Source of the DNA: JAAXHH01 sp965248395 | GTDB taxonomy: Bacteria > JAAXHH01 | Direction: 5' to 3' | Assembly (NCBI GenBank): GCA_965248395.1 | Contig: OZ252103.1 | Span: 682,001 to 746,000 of the forward strand | Length of the DNA: 64,000 bases | Shown here: one piece after another, positions 43,310-53,570 of the stretch | How positions within the stretch are numbered: the stretch's first letter is position 1 | Layout: every line of letters begins with the position of its first letter | Notes under the pieces: generated by a model | Seen by the model: the letters and a program-made list of their open reading frames with translations, nothing else | The model's database searches: none | Told to the model about the DNA's origin: nothing | Made by a program: the position numbers and the translations under genes

Positions 43310-45181
43310 TTACATCTTTCCGCACATATCAACCATGGCTGTGAGGATGACTTCGGCCGTGCGGTCGACCGCCGGCCAGTCACGCTCCGTTACGTCTGAC
43401 GCGCGGTCATACAGGTCCCGTGTCGAGGCGGATACGTAGTACTTGATCGTGGGCTCGGTGCCCGACGGACGCACGATGACCCGCGTGTGGCCGGACTCCG
43501 AAAAGGTGAAAACCAGGATGTTCACGCGGTCGCCGCCAACCCGCGAAGTTGTTCCCGCGCGCAGATCCACGGCCTGGCCGTTCTGCCGGTCGATCATGCG
43601 GCATACGGCGTATCCGCCTACCCGCTTCGGAGGCGCGGCGCGCAGGGAGTCCATGATGTCGGCGATCTTGCGGGCGCCTTCCGCACCGGGCAGGGCGACC
43701 GACCGCTGTACTTCCCTGAAATACCCATACATGCGGTAGATATCGTCCAGTTCGTCGCGCAAGGTCCGGTTGTCCATCTTCACCAGGGCGGCGTACTCGG
43801 CAAGAAGGATGCCCGTAGCGGCCTCCTTGTCCCGGATCCGCGCGTCCGCCAGGTAGCCGTGGCTCTCCTCGGTGCCGAAAACGAAGGTCATGTCGGGGGA
43901 CATGGATTCTATTGCCGCGCCGACGTGCTTGAAACCGACGGGCAGGTCGTCTTTGACTTCCAGGCCGTAGGATCGGGCGATGATCGCGGCCAGGTCCGAG
44001 GTGACCAGGGTTTTACAGAACAGCCCCCTGGCGGGCAGCGTCCCCTCCGCCTGTTTCCGACTGAGCAGGTAGTGGCACAGGAGGACGCCGACCTGATGTC
44101 CATTGAGCACCAGGTCTTCCGGAGGGGCCGTCCAGCCCCGGTCTGCCAGCGGAAGGGCGCAACCGACGCGGTCGGCATCAGGGTCGCTGGCGAGCACCAG
44201 GTCGGCGCCGGATTCCGCGGCCTTTCGAATTCCGAGCCGGAAAGCCGCTGGTTTTTCCGGGTTGGCGATGCCCAGGTCCACCGTGGGGAACGCGCCGTCG
44301 GGGGCGACCTGATCACCCACGTAGTGAACGTCGTCGTAGCCCAGCTTCTCCAGGGCAGCTGCCACCGAAGTCATGCCTACGCCGTGTAGCGGGGTATAGA
44401 CTACACGGATATCCCGCGCGTCGGCCAGCGTCATTTCCGAGAGGACGCCGATGTACCGGTCGTCCAGGTCCCTGCCGATGGTCTGAATAAGGCCGCGCCT
44501 GGCGGTGTCCTCGTATTCGACCTGCCTGATTTCGGTGACGTTTCGCATTTCACGGGTGATGTCTTCGTCCACGGGCGTCACGACCTGGCCGCCGTCGGAA
44601 CCGTATACCTTGAACCCATTGTAGACCGGCGGATTGTGGCTGGCGCTGATCATCACGCCGGCCGCAGCCCGAAGATCGCGTACCGCAAAGGAGAGGGCAG
44701 GCGTGGATCGGCACCCGTCGAAGATCTTTACAGATATGCCGTTCGCGGCGAGCACCCGGGCCGTTTCATTCGCGAACAGCTCGGAGTTGTGCCTGGTATC
44801 CCACGCCACGACCACGGCACGATCGCCGTCACCGGTTCCGGTTTGCGCGCTGTCGTCACTGGACGACGTGCCCTCGATCCTCTCCGAACCGGCGATATAC
44901 CGCGCCAGTCCCTGGGCGGCAACGCCTACAGTGTGGGTGTTGAACCGGTTCGGTCCCGGCCCCATCATCCCACGGATACCGCCCGTTCCGAAGGCGATAT
45001 CGGAACCGAAAGCGTCTTCCAGTTCATCCGTGTCCCCGGCGTCGACCAGGGCCCGGATCTCCGCTCGAAACGCTTCGAAATCCGCGCCGGACAGCCAATG
45101 GAGGAGGACATCTCCCGCATTCTGCGACAGTACACCGCTGTCGACCCAGCCGGTGATTTTCCTGATGATAGGGTCGCTCAT
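43310..45181 (-). CDS. Phosphoglucomutase/phosphomannomutase family enzyme
   Basis: A 623-aa alpha-D-phosphohexomutase. FGTGGIRGMMG starts domain 1, and the phosphorylated serine is in MISASHNPPVYNGFKVYG (about Ser181). The metal loop is ASDPDADRVG, the sugar loop GTEESHGYLAD, and the phosphate loop RPSGTEPTIKYY. It moves phosphate between C1 and C6 of glucose or mannose, feeding glycolysis or nucleotide-sugar synthesis. A low-complexity insert (GTSSSDDSAQTGTGDGD, about 104-120) is unusual. It lies 51 bases after the DUF6785 gene. Confidence 0.9.
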   Translation of the reverse strand: MSDPIIRKITGWVDSGVLSQNAGDVLLHWLSGADFEAFRAEIRALVDAGDTDELEDAFGSDIAFGTGGIRGMMGPGPNRFNTHTVGVAAQGLARYIAGSERIEGTSSSDDSAQTGTGDGDRAVVVAWDTRHNSELFANETARVLAANGISVKIFDGCRSTPALSFAVRDLRAAAGVMISASHNPPVYNGFKVYGSDGGQVVTPVDEDITREMRNVTEIRQVEYEDTARRGLIQTIGRDLDDRYIGVLSEMTLADARDIRVVYTPLHGVGMTSVAAALEKLGYDDVHYVGDQVAPDGAFPTVDLGIANPEKPAAFRLGIRKAAESGADLVLASDPDADRVGCALPLADRGWTAPPEDLVLNGHQVGVLLCHYLLSRKQAEGTLPARGLFCKTLVTSDLAAIIARSYGLEVKDDLPVGFKHVGAAIESMSPDMTFVFGTEESHGYLADARIRDKEAATGILLAEYAALVKMDNRTLRDELDDIYRMYGYFREVQRSVALPGAEGARKIADIMDSLRAAPPKRVGGYAVCRMIDRQNGQAVDLRAGTTSRVGGDRVNILVFTFSESGHTRVIVRPSGTEPTIKYYVSASTRDLYDRASDVTERDWPAVDRTAEVILTAMVDMCGKM

Positions 45182-45232
45182 TTCATATACCGAGGGTTGG
45201 GAAACCGCGAACTATGATCCGCGGAAAGCGGT

Positions 45233-47188
45233 TTAGAATAACTGCAGTTCGTGAATGGAACCGGGAAAATACAGTACATCCGCCAGGATCGCAACGGCAG
45301 CGCCCAGGACGTAGCCAACCATGATACCGATCATTAGTGGCCGCACTTCCTGATAAAGGCTTACGCCACCAATCCGGATCAGAATGGTTTTCAGCAGCCA
45401 GGCGAGGAAGACGGAAAAGAAGGCGTTGCGGGCCGGACCGCCGGCCGCCACCACGAAACCGATGGGGGATATGGGCCACCAGCTGAATAAATAACGAGCG
45501 GCCGACATGCCCGTGACCATTAGCATGCCGGCGATCAGAAAGAACACTTCCGTGCCCGATATGGTGGTGCTGTTCTTCATCCAGGAGACGATCAGGTTGT
45601 AGAAGCCGGGGTCGCCGGCGATATTGCTGTAGTAATTCGCCGCGCCGCCGAGACGGTAGCCGGAATAGGCCGAGAATCCGATGGCGGTGATCGTGCTCAG
45701 GGCGAAGGTGACGACACACCAGAAGAACAACACGCGGCCCGAAACTCCCAATACCGACTGCAGCCGGGCGACGTGGGAAGGAATGATCATCGTAAAGGTC
45801 TTCCAGTTCCGGGCGAAAGCGCTTCCAAGACCCAGAACTGTCAGGTTTTGCGGTGACAGGGAGGCGGAACCCAACATGCCCACCGTGAACTGGTGGGCGT
45901 TGATGGGCAGATCCAGGAACACCAGGCCCGATTCCGCCAACACGCGGCACAGCGCGAAGTAGAAGAGGAACAGCAGCGTGAGGAAAACGGCGATCACCGG
46001 GAAGGACATGCCTGCCGCGTTCAACCACCAGACGACGTACGCCATGCCGAAGACCCCGATTGCCAGGGCGGCCCGGTAGGAAATCAACTCGTCCTCGTCG
46101 CGTAGATTCGTGTCATGACCCAGGACATGACGCCACACCGTTTTCAGGTGACGCCGGGCGATCCAGAATCCCCAAAGTGCGAAGGCGATCATCCCGCCGA
46201 TGAACTGAACTGCGACCAGTCCGCCCGGAACGGCGGTTCCCGAGTCGGCGAAGATGCCGATTCGGGCCAGGACACCCTGTTCCAGCGTATTGATGATCTG
46301 GAAGACCCAGACACTGAACAGAATGTCCACGTTGATGAAGTAGGAGAAGGCGAACGTGAGGACATTCATGCGGATGGGGTGCGCGGGGAAGGAGCGTCCC
46401 AACTCGAGAGTGATCACGGTGTTCGCGTCGACGGGAAACGAGGACCACTGCGTCCAGTAGGACGCGGTGTTCCAGAGCATAATGGAGAAGGTGACCACCG
46501 CGCCGGCAATGAACATGCGGCTTCGCATGATCGACGGCAGGATCGCGTCCGTTTCACCGATCGTTTCCGTCATGACAACCGGCGTCTGCGCGAGAGGGTA
46601 GGAAAGCCGTTCGTGCTCGGCCCACTGCCTGCGCATCAGGATGACGAAGCAGATACCGACGGCCAGGAGTCCGGCGAATAAAGACATCCACCAGAACGAG
46701 GGGATGATCCACGCCGCCCATGGAATCGGATAGTGGCCTGACAACCCCCAGTAGTAGTCCCGGTTTGCGTTCTGTTCGTTGGTGACGATGACCCAGTCCG
46801 GCAGATAGGGAAAGACCAGTTCGCGCCACTGGTTCTCGGGCGAGGCGTAGTATTCCGCCGTGGCCATCATGTTGACTACGTAATTGGACATGCCCCATGT
46901 CGGCACCATGAAGCCGACCCAGCCGAGGACGAAGACGAACAGGAGTTCCTTGTTCCGCAATCCCCACGACGGACGGACCGCCTTGATCAGGATATTGGGA
47001 CCCAGGACGCCCAGGAAGAAGGGAATCAGCAGACCAAGATCGATGTGGGCGAAGGTAAGGTGGACATACCCCAGGAGGTAGTTGCTCGACAGGGAGAAGA
47101 GGTTTACGACGACGGCAAGTGCCAGACCGATCAACACGGCCCGCGGTGTCGCTACACCCGGGTTGGAAGAATCGCCCACTGTTTTCAT
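45233..47188 (-). CDS. DUF6785/DUF6784-type multi-spanning membrane protein, copy A
   Basis: A 651-aa polytopic membrane protein with about 13 helices (VLIGLALAVVVNLFSLSSNYL at the start, ILGLGSAFARNWKTFTMII-type blocks later). It shares RRQWAEHERLSYPLAQTPVV, FSYFINVDILFSVWVFQI, VLAESGLVFLDLPINAHQF and FVVAAGGPARNAFFSVFLAW with its neighbour copy B and with 30171-32123. Copy B lies 66 bases upstream on the same strand, so the two are a tandem duplication. Transport is likely; the substrate is unknown. Confidence 0.82.
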   Translation of the reverse strand: MKTVGDSSNPGVATPRAVLIGLALAVVVNLFSLSSNYLLGYVHLTFAHIDLGLLIPFFLGVLGPNILIKAVRPSWGLRNKELLFVFVLGWVGFMVPTWGMSNYVVNMMATAEYYASPENQWRELVFPYLPDWVIVTNEQNANRDYYWGLSGHYPIPWAAWIIPSFWWMSLFAGLLAVGICFVILMRRQWAEHERLSYPLAQTPVVMTETIGETDAILPSIMRSRMFIAGAVVTFSIMLWNTASYWTQWSSFPVDANTVITLELGRSFPAHPIRMNVLTFAFSYFINVDILFSVWVFQIINTLEQGVLARIGIFADSGTAVPGGLVAVQFIGGMIAFALWGFWIARRHLKTVWRHVLGHDTNLRDEDELISYRAALAIGVFGMAYVVWWLNAAGMSFPVIAVFLTLLFLFYFALCRVLAESGLVFLDLPINAHQFTVGMLGSASLSPQNLTVLGLGSAFARNWKTFTMIIPSHVARLQSVLGVSGRVLFFWCVVTFALSTITAIGFSAYSGYRLGGAANYYSNIAGDPGFYNLIVSWMKNSTTISGTEVFFLIAGMLMVTGMSAARYLFSWWPISPIGFVVAAGGPARNAFFSVFLAWLLKTILIRIGGVSLYQEVRPLMIGIMVGYVLGAAVAILADVLYFPGSIHELQLF

Positions 47189-47254
47189 AGGCTGTACAAG
47201 GATCCGTGCTTGTCAAGGTCATGGGACGGGAATCGGTCCGTCTCGGAACATGCT

Positions 47255-49211
47255 TTAGAAGAGATGGATTTTATGAATTGCCCCGGGAAAATACAACACA
47301 TTCGCCAGAATCGCAATGGACGCGCCGAGGACGTAGCCCACGATGATGCCGATCGTCAACGGCTGTACGGCATGGTATAGCTGCACGCCGCCTGCCCTGA
47401 TCAGGATGGTTTTCAATAGCCAGGCGAGAAGGACGGGGAAGAAGGCATTGCGGGCCGGGCCGCCCGCAGCCACCACGAAGCCGATGGGTGATAGGGGCCA
47501 CCAGCTGAAGAAGTACCGGGCGACGGTCATACCCATGACCATCGCCATGCCCGCGATCAGAAAGAACACCTCGGAACCGGAAATCGTCGTACTGTTCTTC
47601 ATCCAGCTGATGATCAGGTCGTAAAATCCGGGGTGACCGGCGATATCGGCGTAGAAGTTCGACGCGCCGCCGAGCCGGTATCCGGAATAGGCCGTGAAGC
47701 CGATGGCGGAAATCGCGCTGAGGGAGAAGGCGACGGCGCTCCAGAAGAACAGCGTGCGACCCTCGACGCCAAGCACCGATCTCAGCCGAGCGACGTGGGA
47801 CGGTATGATCATGGGAAAGGTCTTCCAATTGCGCGCAAAAGCGCTTCCCAGGCCCAGCGCCGTCAGGTTCTGGGGTGAAAGCGAAGCGGAGCCCAGCATG
47901 GCGACGGCAAACTGGTGGGCGTTAACGGGAAGGTCCAGGAAGACCAGTCCGGATTCCGCCAGTACGCGACAGAAGGCGAAATAGAAGAGGAACAGCACCG
48001 TCAGAAACACGGCGATCACCGGAAAGGACATGCCCACCGTGTGCAACCACCATACGATGTAGGCCATACCGCACGCGCCGGTAATCATGGCGGCCCGGTA
48101 GGAAAAAGAACTCGTCCTCGTCGCGCAGGTTCGTGGCGCCTCCCAGCGCATGTCGCCACACCGTCGCCAGGTGCCGCCGCGCGATCCAGAAACCCCACAG
48201 CGCGAAGGCGATCATCCCGCCGATGAACTGGACCGTGACCAGCCCTCCAGGCACGGCGGTTCCGGAATCTGCGATGATACCGAGCCGGGCAAGGACGCCT
48301 TGTTCCAGCGTGTTGATGATCTGGAAAAACCAGACACTGAACAGGATGTCCACGTTGATGAAGTAGGAGAAGGCGAAGGTAAGGACATTCATGCGAATGA
48401 TTTGAACCGGGAAGGCACGGCCGATCTCGATATTGATCAGAAACTTCGTATCGATGGGAAAAGACGTCCATTGCGTCCAGTATGACACCGTGTTCCAAAG
48501 CATGAGGGAGAATGTGACCGTGAGCCCGGTTATAAACAGCCGGTTGCGCATGATTGACGGCAGGACCGATTCCGTTTCGTCGTCCGCATCCGTCATGACG
48601 ACCGCCGTCTGCGCGAGGGGATAGGAAAGGCGCTCGTGTTCGACCCACTGCCTGCGCATCAGGACGACGTAGCAGAGGCCGACGGCCAGAAGGCCGGCGA
48701 AAAAGGAGAACCACCAGAACACGGGAATGATCCACGCGGCCCAGGGAATCGGTGCGCTGGCGGGAAGTCCCCAGTAGTAGTCCCGGTTCGCGTTCTGTTC
48801 ATTTGTGATGATAACCCAGTCCGGGAGAAAGGGGAAAATCAGTTCACGCCACTGGTTCTCGGGCGTGGCGTAGTATTCCGCCGTAGCCATCATGCCGACC
48901 AGGTAGTTCGACATTCCATAGGTGGGCACCATGAAACCGATCCAGCCCAGGACGAAAACAAACAGCAGTTCCCGGTGCCGCAAGCCCCATGACGGACGAA
49001 CTGCATTGATCAGTATATTGGGACCCATGATGCCCAGGAAGAAAGGGATCAGCAGGCCGAGGTCGATATGGGCAAAGGTGAGATGGGTAAACCCCACGAG
49101 ATAATTGCTCGACACCGACAGGATGTTGACCGCGACGGCCAGCGACAGGCCCATGAGGATGGCCCGGGGGGTCGCTGCGCGTGGGGTGGACGGGTCGACC
49201 GAAGCGGTCAT
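47255..49211 (-). pseudogene. DUF6785-type membrane protein, copy B, with a +1 frameshift
   Basis: The frame from 49211 matches copy A to RDEDEF, then leaves it. A second frame ending at 47255 continues the match to the C terminus (SYRAAMITGACGMAYIVWW onward). The break is at an A run (48103-48107, T on the coding strand), where copy B has one base more than copy A. Corrected for that base the product is 651 aa, the same length as copy A. This may be a true null mutation, phase variation or an assembly error. Its ATG overlaps the stop of the M32 peptidase (ATGA). Confidence 0.85.
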
Positions 49212-50701
49212 AGGCTGTACAGGGATCCGTACTTGTCGCGGATGTAGGCCAGGAAATAGTCCGCCGTGAGCGGCTGGCCGGTGACCTGCTGAACGAGTTC
49301 GCCGGCGCGGTAGGTCATGCCGGGCAGATGTATGTTCCGCTTGAGCCAGTCCCGCAGCGGCAGCAGTTCCCCGCGGGCGATCTGGTCCGCCAGGTCGGGC
49401 AGGTCCCGCTCGGCAGCTCGGTAGAACTGGGCGGCGTAGAGGTTGCCCAGGGTATAGGTGGGAAAGTAGCCGAAGCTGCCGTGTGACCAGTGGATATCCT
49501 GCAGCACGCCGTCCCGGTCGTCGGGCGGCTTGATGCCGAGGAACGTCTCCATCTTTTCGTTCCAGACCGCGGACAGGTCGTTGGCCGTGTATTCGTCCGT
49601 GAACAGGCCGCGCTCTATTTCTAATCGAAGCAGGATGTGCAGGTTGTAGGTGATTTCATCGGCTTCGACGCGGATGAGCGAGGGTTTCACCTCGTTGACC
49701 GCGGCATAGAATTCTTCTTCGCTCACGTCTGCCGAATTTTCGGGGAAGATGGCGGAGAATTCGGGGAAGAAGTACTGCCAGAAGGCCCGGCTTCGACCGA
49801 TCATGTTCTCCCAGAGTCGCGACTGCGATTCGTGGATGCCGAGGGACACGGAAGCGCCTCGTGGCGTGCCCTCGTGCGCCGGGTCGTGTCCCTGTTCATA
49901 GAGACCGTGCCCCGCTTCGTGGATGACGCCGAAGAAGGACTGCATTGGCAGGGTCTCTGAGTACCGCGTCGTCAAGCGGACGTCGTGCACGCCCATGTGC
50001 GTACAGAACGGATGGGGAGAAATGTCCAGGCGTCCGGCCTCGAAGTCGAAACCCATGCGCTCGGCGGCCATGATGCCCATGCGCCGTTGATCTTCGACGG
50101 GGTAGTTTCTTTCCAGGAAATCGTTACGGGGCTCAACCCCCGATTGGTCGATACGCTGTACCAGGTCCACGAGGGGACCGCGAATCGAATCAAAAACCGC
50201 CCCGGTTTCTTTCGTGGTGGCGGCGGGTTCGTATTCATCGAGCAGAGCGTCATAGGGTTCGTCCTCGTATCCGACCGCCTCGGCGGTTTCGCGTTGGAGC
50301 CTAACCAGCTTGCCGATCCACGGAGCGAAGGCCGGGAAATCATTCTCCTCCCGGGCCTTGATCCAGACTCCTATGGCCGCAGAACTCGTTTCCGCCAACT
50401 CCTTGACCAGGGTGACGGGAATCTTGACCGCCCGATCGCTGTGCCGGGCGATTTCGCGGATGTTGACTTCCTCGTCGGGCGTCAGTGATTCCGACCGCGC
50501 ATGGTCTATCGCCGTTCTCATTTCATCAGAAGTGAGCCTTTCGTGGACCAGGCCGGAGATGGTGGCCAGTTGTCGCCCCCGGCTTGCGGCGCCCTTGGGG
50601 GGCATGTTGGTCTCCTGGTCCCACCCCATCAGGGCCAGGGCTCCGTACAGATCGCTCACCTCCCTGTACATCTCCATCACCCGTTCGTAGTGCTTTGCCA
50701 C
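49208..50701 (-). CDS. Carboxypeptidase Taq (M32 metallopeptidase)
   Basis: A 497-aa enzyme, the usual M32 length. The zinc site is HEAGH (residues 261-265) in FFGVIHEAGHGLYEQG, with the third ligand in LGIHESQSRLWENMIGRS. THMGVHDVRLTTRY, then DEITYNLHILLRLEIERG and IHWSHGSFGYFPTYTLG are the family blocks. It removes C-terminal residues from peptides in the cytoplasm. The stop overlaps the start of the DUF6785 copy B gene, so peptide or amino-acid transport may be linked. Confidence 0.93.
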   Translation of the reverse strand: MAKHYERVMEMYREVSDLYGALALMGWDQETNMPPKGAASRGRQLATISGLVHERLTSDEMRTAIDHARSESLTPDEEVNIREIARHSDRAVKIPVTLVKELAETSSAAIGVWIKAREENDFPAFAPWIGKLVRLQRETAEAVGYEDEPYDALLDEYEPAATTKETGAVFDSIRGPLVDLVQRIDQSGVEPRNDFLERNYPVEDQRRMGIMAAERMGFDFEAGRLDISPHPFCTHMGVHDVRLTTRYSETLPMQSFFGVIHEAGHGLYEQGHDPAHEGTPRGASVSLGIHESQSRLWENMIGRSRAFWQYFFPEFSAIFPENSADVSEEEFYAAVNEVKPSLIRVEADEITYNLHILLRLEIERGLFTDEYTANDLSAVWNEKMETFLGIKPPDDRDGVLQDIHWSHGSFGYFPTYTLGNLYAAQFYRAAERDLPDLADQIARGELLPLRDWLKRNIHLPGMTYRAGELVQQVTGQPLTADYFLAYIRDKYGSLYSL

Positions 50702-50813
50702 TTAGTGTCTCTCCTTTCGATCCTGTCGACATCCTCTGCGAAAGGTCATCAACTGCCAAGGCGCCTCCGGAAGGTCGAGTGGCGACTGACTTCCATCGCG
50801 CCATCACTGCCGT

Positions 50814-51731
50814 TCAGTCCGCATTTCTAAGCTGCTTCAGAATGTCCATCCCCACCCGTTGGCCCCACGCTTCCATCACTCGCCCGAACAATGGACCGGG
50901 CTTTTCATCGCCAATGGACGTATTGTTGATGCGCGTACACGGCGCAAGGCAATAGGGCGTGCTTGTCAACCAGGCCTCGTCCGCATTGACCGCGTCGTAG
51001 GGCTGCAACTCCTTTTCAACCCAGCCCAACCCCAACTCGGGCGCCAATTCCCGCAGCGTCACCAGACTCACACCTTCCAGTATATTGCGGCTGGTGGGCG
51101 TAAAGATCGTATCGTTTTCTACCACGACGAAGTTGGCCCCCGAACACTCGGTGAGGTTGCCGTCCAGATCGAGCAGCAGCGATGTGGCTGCGGGATCGAC
51201 AGCTTGAGACTGCTTATCGGCAAGCCAGTAGTGCAGACGAGAGCGGTTTTTAGTCTTGGGGTCAACGCACTGGGGCGGCACGTGGCGGATGGAGGGGGTG
51301 ACCACGTGGACGCCCTGCTCAAAATAGGTCCGCCACACCGCAAAGGGCAGCGGGAAGGAGTGAATGCACAACGTGGGCGTCAGTCGCGCCGGTTTCCCGG
51401 CGCTGCCAGCGTAGATCCGGTTTTCTCCCGGCGTTACAAAGTGGACGACCCCCAGATCCTGCTCGGGACCGATCAGCTTGCTATTGGTCTGGATCAAGGA
51501 CCGCGTGCATTCGACCAACCCCTCGTGGTCCAGGTCCAGCTCAATACCGGCGTATTTGCACGACCGTAAAAGGCGCCGCGCATGTTCCTCCAACCGGAAC
51601 GGTTCGTGCCTGAACGTCCGTGTCATTTCGGTCAGGGTGGCACCCAGTATGATTCCCAGATCGTAGATATTGAGATGGGCCTGGGAAGCGGGGACGAAGC
51701 CATTGTTGAGATAGACGACCGGTTCATTCAT
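50814..51731 (-). CDS. PLP-dependent class IV aminotransferase
   Basis: A 305-aa fold-type IV enzyme (BCAT/D-amino-acid transaminase/aminodeoxychorismate lyase group). The start VVYLNNGFVPASQAHLNIYD and the PLP Lys region PKTKNRSRLHYWLAD (Lys159) are as expected. LTECSGANFVVVEND and NILEGVSLVTL form the cofactor phosphate cup. Strict residues for any one substrate are not evident, so it could make or use branched-chain or D-amino acids. It is 15 bases after the ATP-grasp gene, so they are probably co-transcribed. Confidence 0.87.
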   Translation of the reverse strand: MNEPVVYLNNGFVPASQAHLNIYDLGIILGATLTEMTRTFRHEPFRLEEHARRLLRSCKYAGIELDLDHEGLVECTRSLIQTNSKLIGPEQDLGVVHFVTPGENRIYAGSAGKPARLTPTLCIHSFPLPFAVWRTYFEQGVHVVTPSIRHVPPQCVDPKTKNRSRLHYWLADKQSQAVDPAATSLLLDLDGNLTECSGANFVVVENDTIFTPTSRNILEGVSLVTLRELAPELGLGWVEKELQPYDAVNADEAWLTSTPYCLAPCTRINNTSIGDEKPGPLFGRVMEAWGQRVGMDILKQLRNAD

Positions 51732-51746
51732 AGCGCGTTACTCTCC

Positions 51747-53012
51747 TTATGAAGGCAGGACCTCCTGGACGCGCATTCGAAGTAGACTATGGGCCGTTCT
51801 TAGCGATTGTTCCACCTTTCCGGGTTCTTCTCCCCGGGCAAAAATGAAACCCGGATAGCTGGCGCCATCCGGAAGAGGAGTCAGGATGTCGCCTTTCTTC
51901 GCGGTGATGACCACGTCCTCCACGCCAGGGATCTTCTTCGCCTTGGCCACACCGGAGTATCCCTGGAACAGTCCGCCCTCGGGCACGGGCAGCATCATCA
52001 CGCCGGTGGCTTTCGACTCGCTTTCGATCCCTTCGACGTCCTGTCCCAAGGCGTGGCGCAGGATGATTTCTTCCAGAGATACGCCCAGGCCGAATTCGAG
52101 GACCCGCGAGCACAACCCTCCGATCGAACGCCCCGCGATTTCGATCATCCTGGCTTCGCCGTCGTGTACCCGTAGTTCGGCATGGACCGGTCCCTCCGAC
52201 AGTCCCACGGCCGCGGCGGCCCGGCGGACGGTTTCGACCACAACGTGCTGCATTTCATTGGAAAGGCGCGAAGGCGTCACGTAAATCGATTCTTCGAAAA
52301 AGGGCCCTTCCAGCGGGTCGGGTTTGTCGAATAGCGCGAGCACACGCAACCGGCCGCTCGTCAACAGTCCCTCCAGGGCCAACTCGGTACCGGGGATATA
52401 GGATTCCACCATGATGCGGCGGGAGTCGGGGTCCAGACTCGGCGGCCTGTCCGTCGCCCTGCCAAGGATACGCCCAATTCGGCGAACAGCTTCCACGAAT
52501 TCGTCGGGCGTATCGGCCCGGATCACGCCCCGGCTTCCCGATAGCAGGACGGGTTTAAGGACGCATGGATATGGCTGTTCCAGGGCGATTGCCTCGGTCG
52601 GAGCCGTCACGTCGAAGCGAGCGAAATACGGACACCATTCACCGGCTCCCGAGAGCATTTCACGCATACGGTACTTGTTGCGCGCGGCGATGGCCGCTTC
52701 GGGTGTGTTGTGAGGAAGACCCAGGACCTCGCAAGCCCGGGCGGCGATTTCGGTGGTATGGTCATCGACGGGTACGATGGCGTCGAGCGTATGGTTCCGG
52801 GCGTACGCGACGATATCCTCCACCGCCTGCTGCACGAACCTGAATCGCAGCGAAAGCGGCACGCCCCATTCGTCTGCCAGGACGTGGCAGAAATCCGAGC
52901 CTACGACGACTTCCAGGTTCATTCGACGGGCCGCATCCAGAAAAGGATCGGCCCGGTAGGTCGTCGTCGGCAGCAGTAGTAAGAGTCGGTTCGAAGAAAA
53001 ATCGTCTGGCAT
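51747..53012 (-). CDS. ATP-grasp domain protein
   Basis: A 421-aa protein of the carbamoyl-phosphate-synthase/biotin-carboxylase-like ATP-grasp group. The N-terminal pre-ATP-grasp domain (LLLLLPTTTYRADPFLDAAR) precedes the grasp: NKYRMREMLSGAG, PCVLKPVLLSGSRGVIRA (ATP-lysine and glycine loop), MVESYIPGTELALEG, HAELRVHDGEARMIEIAGRSIGG (metal-binding Glu). It should form a C-N ligation using an acylphosphate. Substrates are unknown; the neighbours (aminotransferase, peptidase) suggest amino acids or dipeptides. Confidence 0.85.
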   Translation of the reverse strand: MPDDFSSNRLLLLLPTTTYRADPFLDAARRMNLEVVVGSDFCHVLADEWGVPLSLRFRFVQQAVEDIVAYARNHTLDAIVPVDDHTTEIAARACEVLGLPHNTPEAAIAARNKYRMREMLSGAGEWCPYFARFDVTAPTEAIALEQPYPCVLKPVLLSGSRGVIRADTPDEFVEAVRRIGRILGRATDRPPSLDPDSRRIMVESYIPGTELALEGLLTSGRLRVLALFDKPDPLEGPFFEESIYVTPSRLSNEMQHVVVETVRRAAAAVGLSEGPVHAELRVHDGEARMIEIAGRSIGGLCSRVLEFGLGVSLEEIILRHALGQDVEGIESESKATGVMMLPVPEGGLFQGYSGVAKAKKIPGVEDVVITAKKGDILTPLPDGASYPGFIFARGEEPGKVEQSLRTAHSLLRMRVQEVLPS

Positions 53013-53116
53013 GGTAAGACTTGAACATACAATTTCAAACGGTCGAAATCAATGAAATCACCCGGCCCATCGTAGTGCCACGCCGATCGGAAACGAAAAA
53101 AAACTTGCATACTTTA

Positions 53117-53145
53117 TTGATTACAAAATATATTGCACGTATAAT
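53117..53145 (+). promoter_or_regulatory. Sigma70-type promoter for HU
   Basis: TTGATT (53117-53122), a 17-base spacer and a perfect TATAAT (53140-53145). The stretch is unusually AT-rich for the region. It is 105 bases upstream of the HU start codon, leaving a leader of about 95 bases. Confidence 0.65.
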
Positions 53146-53250
53146 TCGCGTAAATCACCCGCAAGCACAGGACCTTATAACGGTCTGTCGCGGGAATTCT
53201 CGCACTCTATCGGGGTGCGTTACTCCCATATTTCATCTGGAGGGTAATCA

Positions 53251-53523
53251 ATGAATCGCACAGAATTGGCCGGTAAGGTTGCTGATGCTACTGGATTGTC
53301 CAAAGCACAGGCAGATAGCGCAGTTTCCGCAGCACTCGATGCCATCAAAAGCAGTCTCAGTGATGGGGATTCTGTCACGCTGATCGGCTTCGGCACGTTC
53401 AGCGTATCGAAACGTGCTGCTCGCCAAGGTCGAAATCCCGGTACGGGCGAGTCCATTTCGATCGCAGCGAGAAACGTGGCCAAGTTTACGGCGGGCAAGG
53501 CTTTAAAAGACGCCATTGGCTAA
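53251..53523 (+). CDS. hup: HU family DNA-binding protein
   Basis: A 90-aa histone-like protein, the standard HU length. MNRTELAGKVADATGLSKAQAD starts the dimer body. TLIGFGTFSVSKRAARQGRNPGTGE contains the signature turn into the DNA-binding arm, and ISIAARNVAKFTAGKALKDAIG closes it. It dimerises and bends or compacts DNA. CTGGAGGG about eight bases upstream is the ribosome site. It is a single-gene unit with its own promoter and terminator. Confidence 0.95.
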   Translation: MNRTELAGKVADATGLSKAQADSAVSAALDAIKSSLSDGDSVTLIGFGTFSVSKRAARQGRNPGTGESISIAARNVAKFTAGKALKDAIG

Positions 53524-53533
53524 GGCATGATGC

Positions 53534-53570
53534 AACGACCAGTCCGGGCGAAACGACCGGACTGGTCGTT
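53534..53570 (+). terminator. Intrinsic terminator after HU
   Basis: AACGACCAGTCCGG (53534-53547) and CCGGACTGGTCGTT (53557-53570) form a perfect 14-base stem with a nine-base loop, 10 bases after the HU stop. The T run that follows is short, so termination may rely on the stem. Confidence 0.7.
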
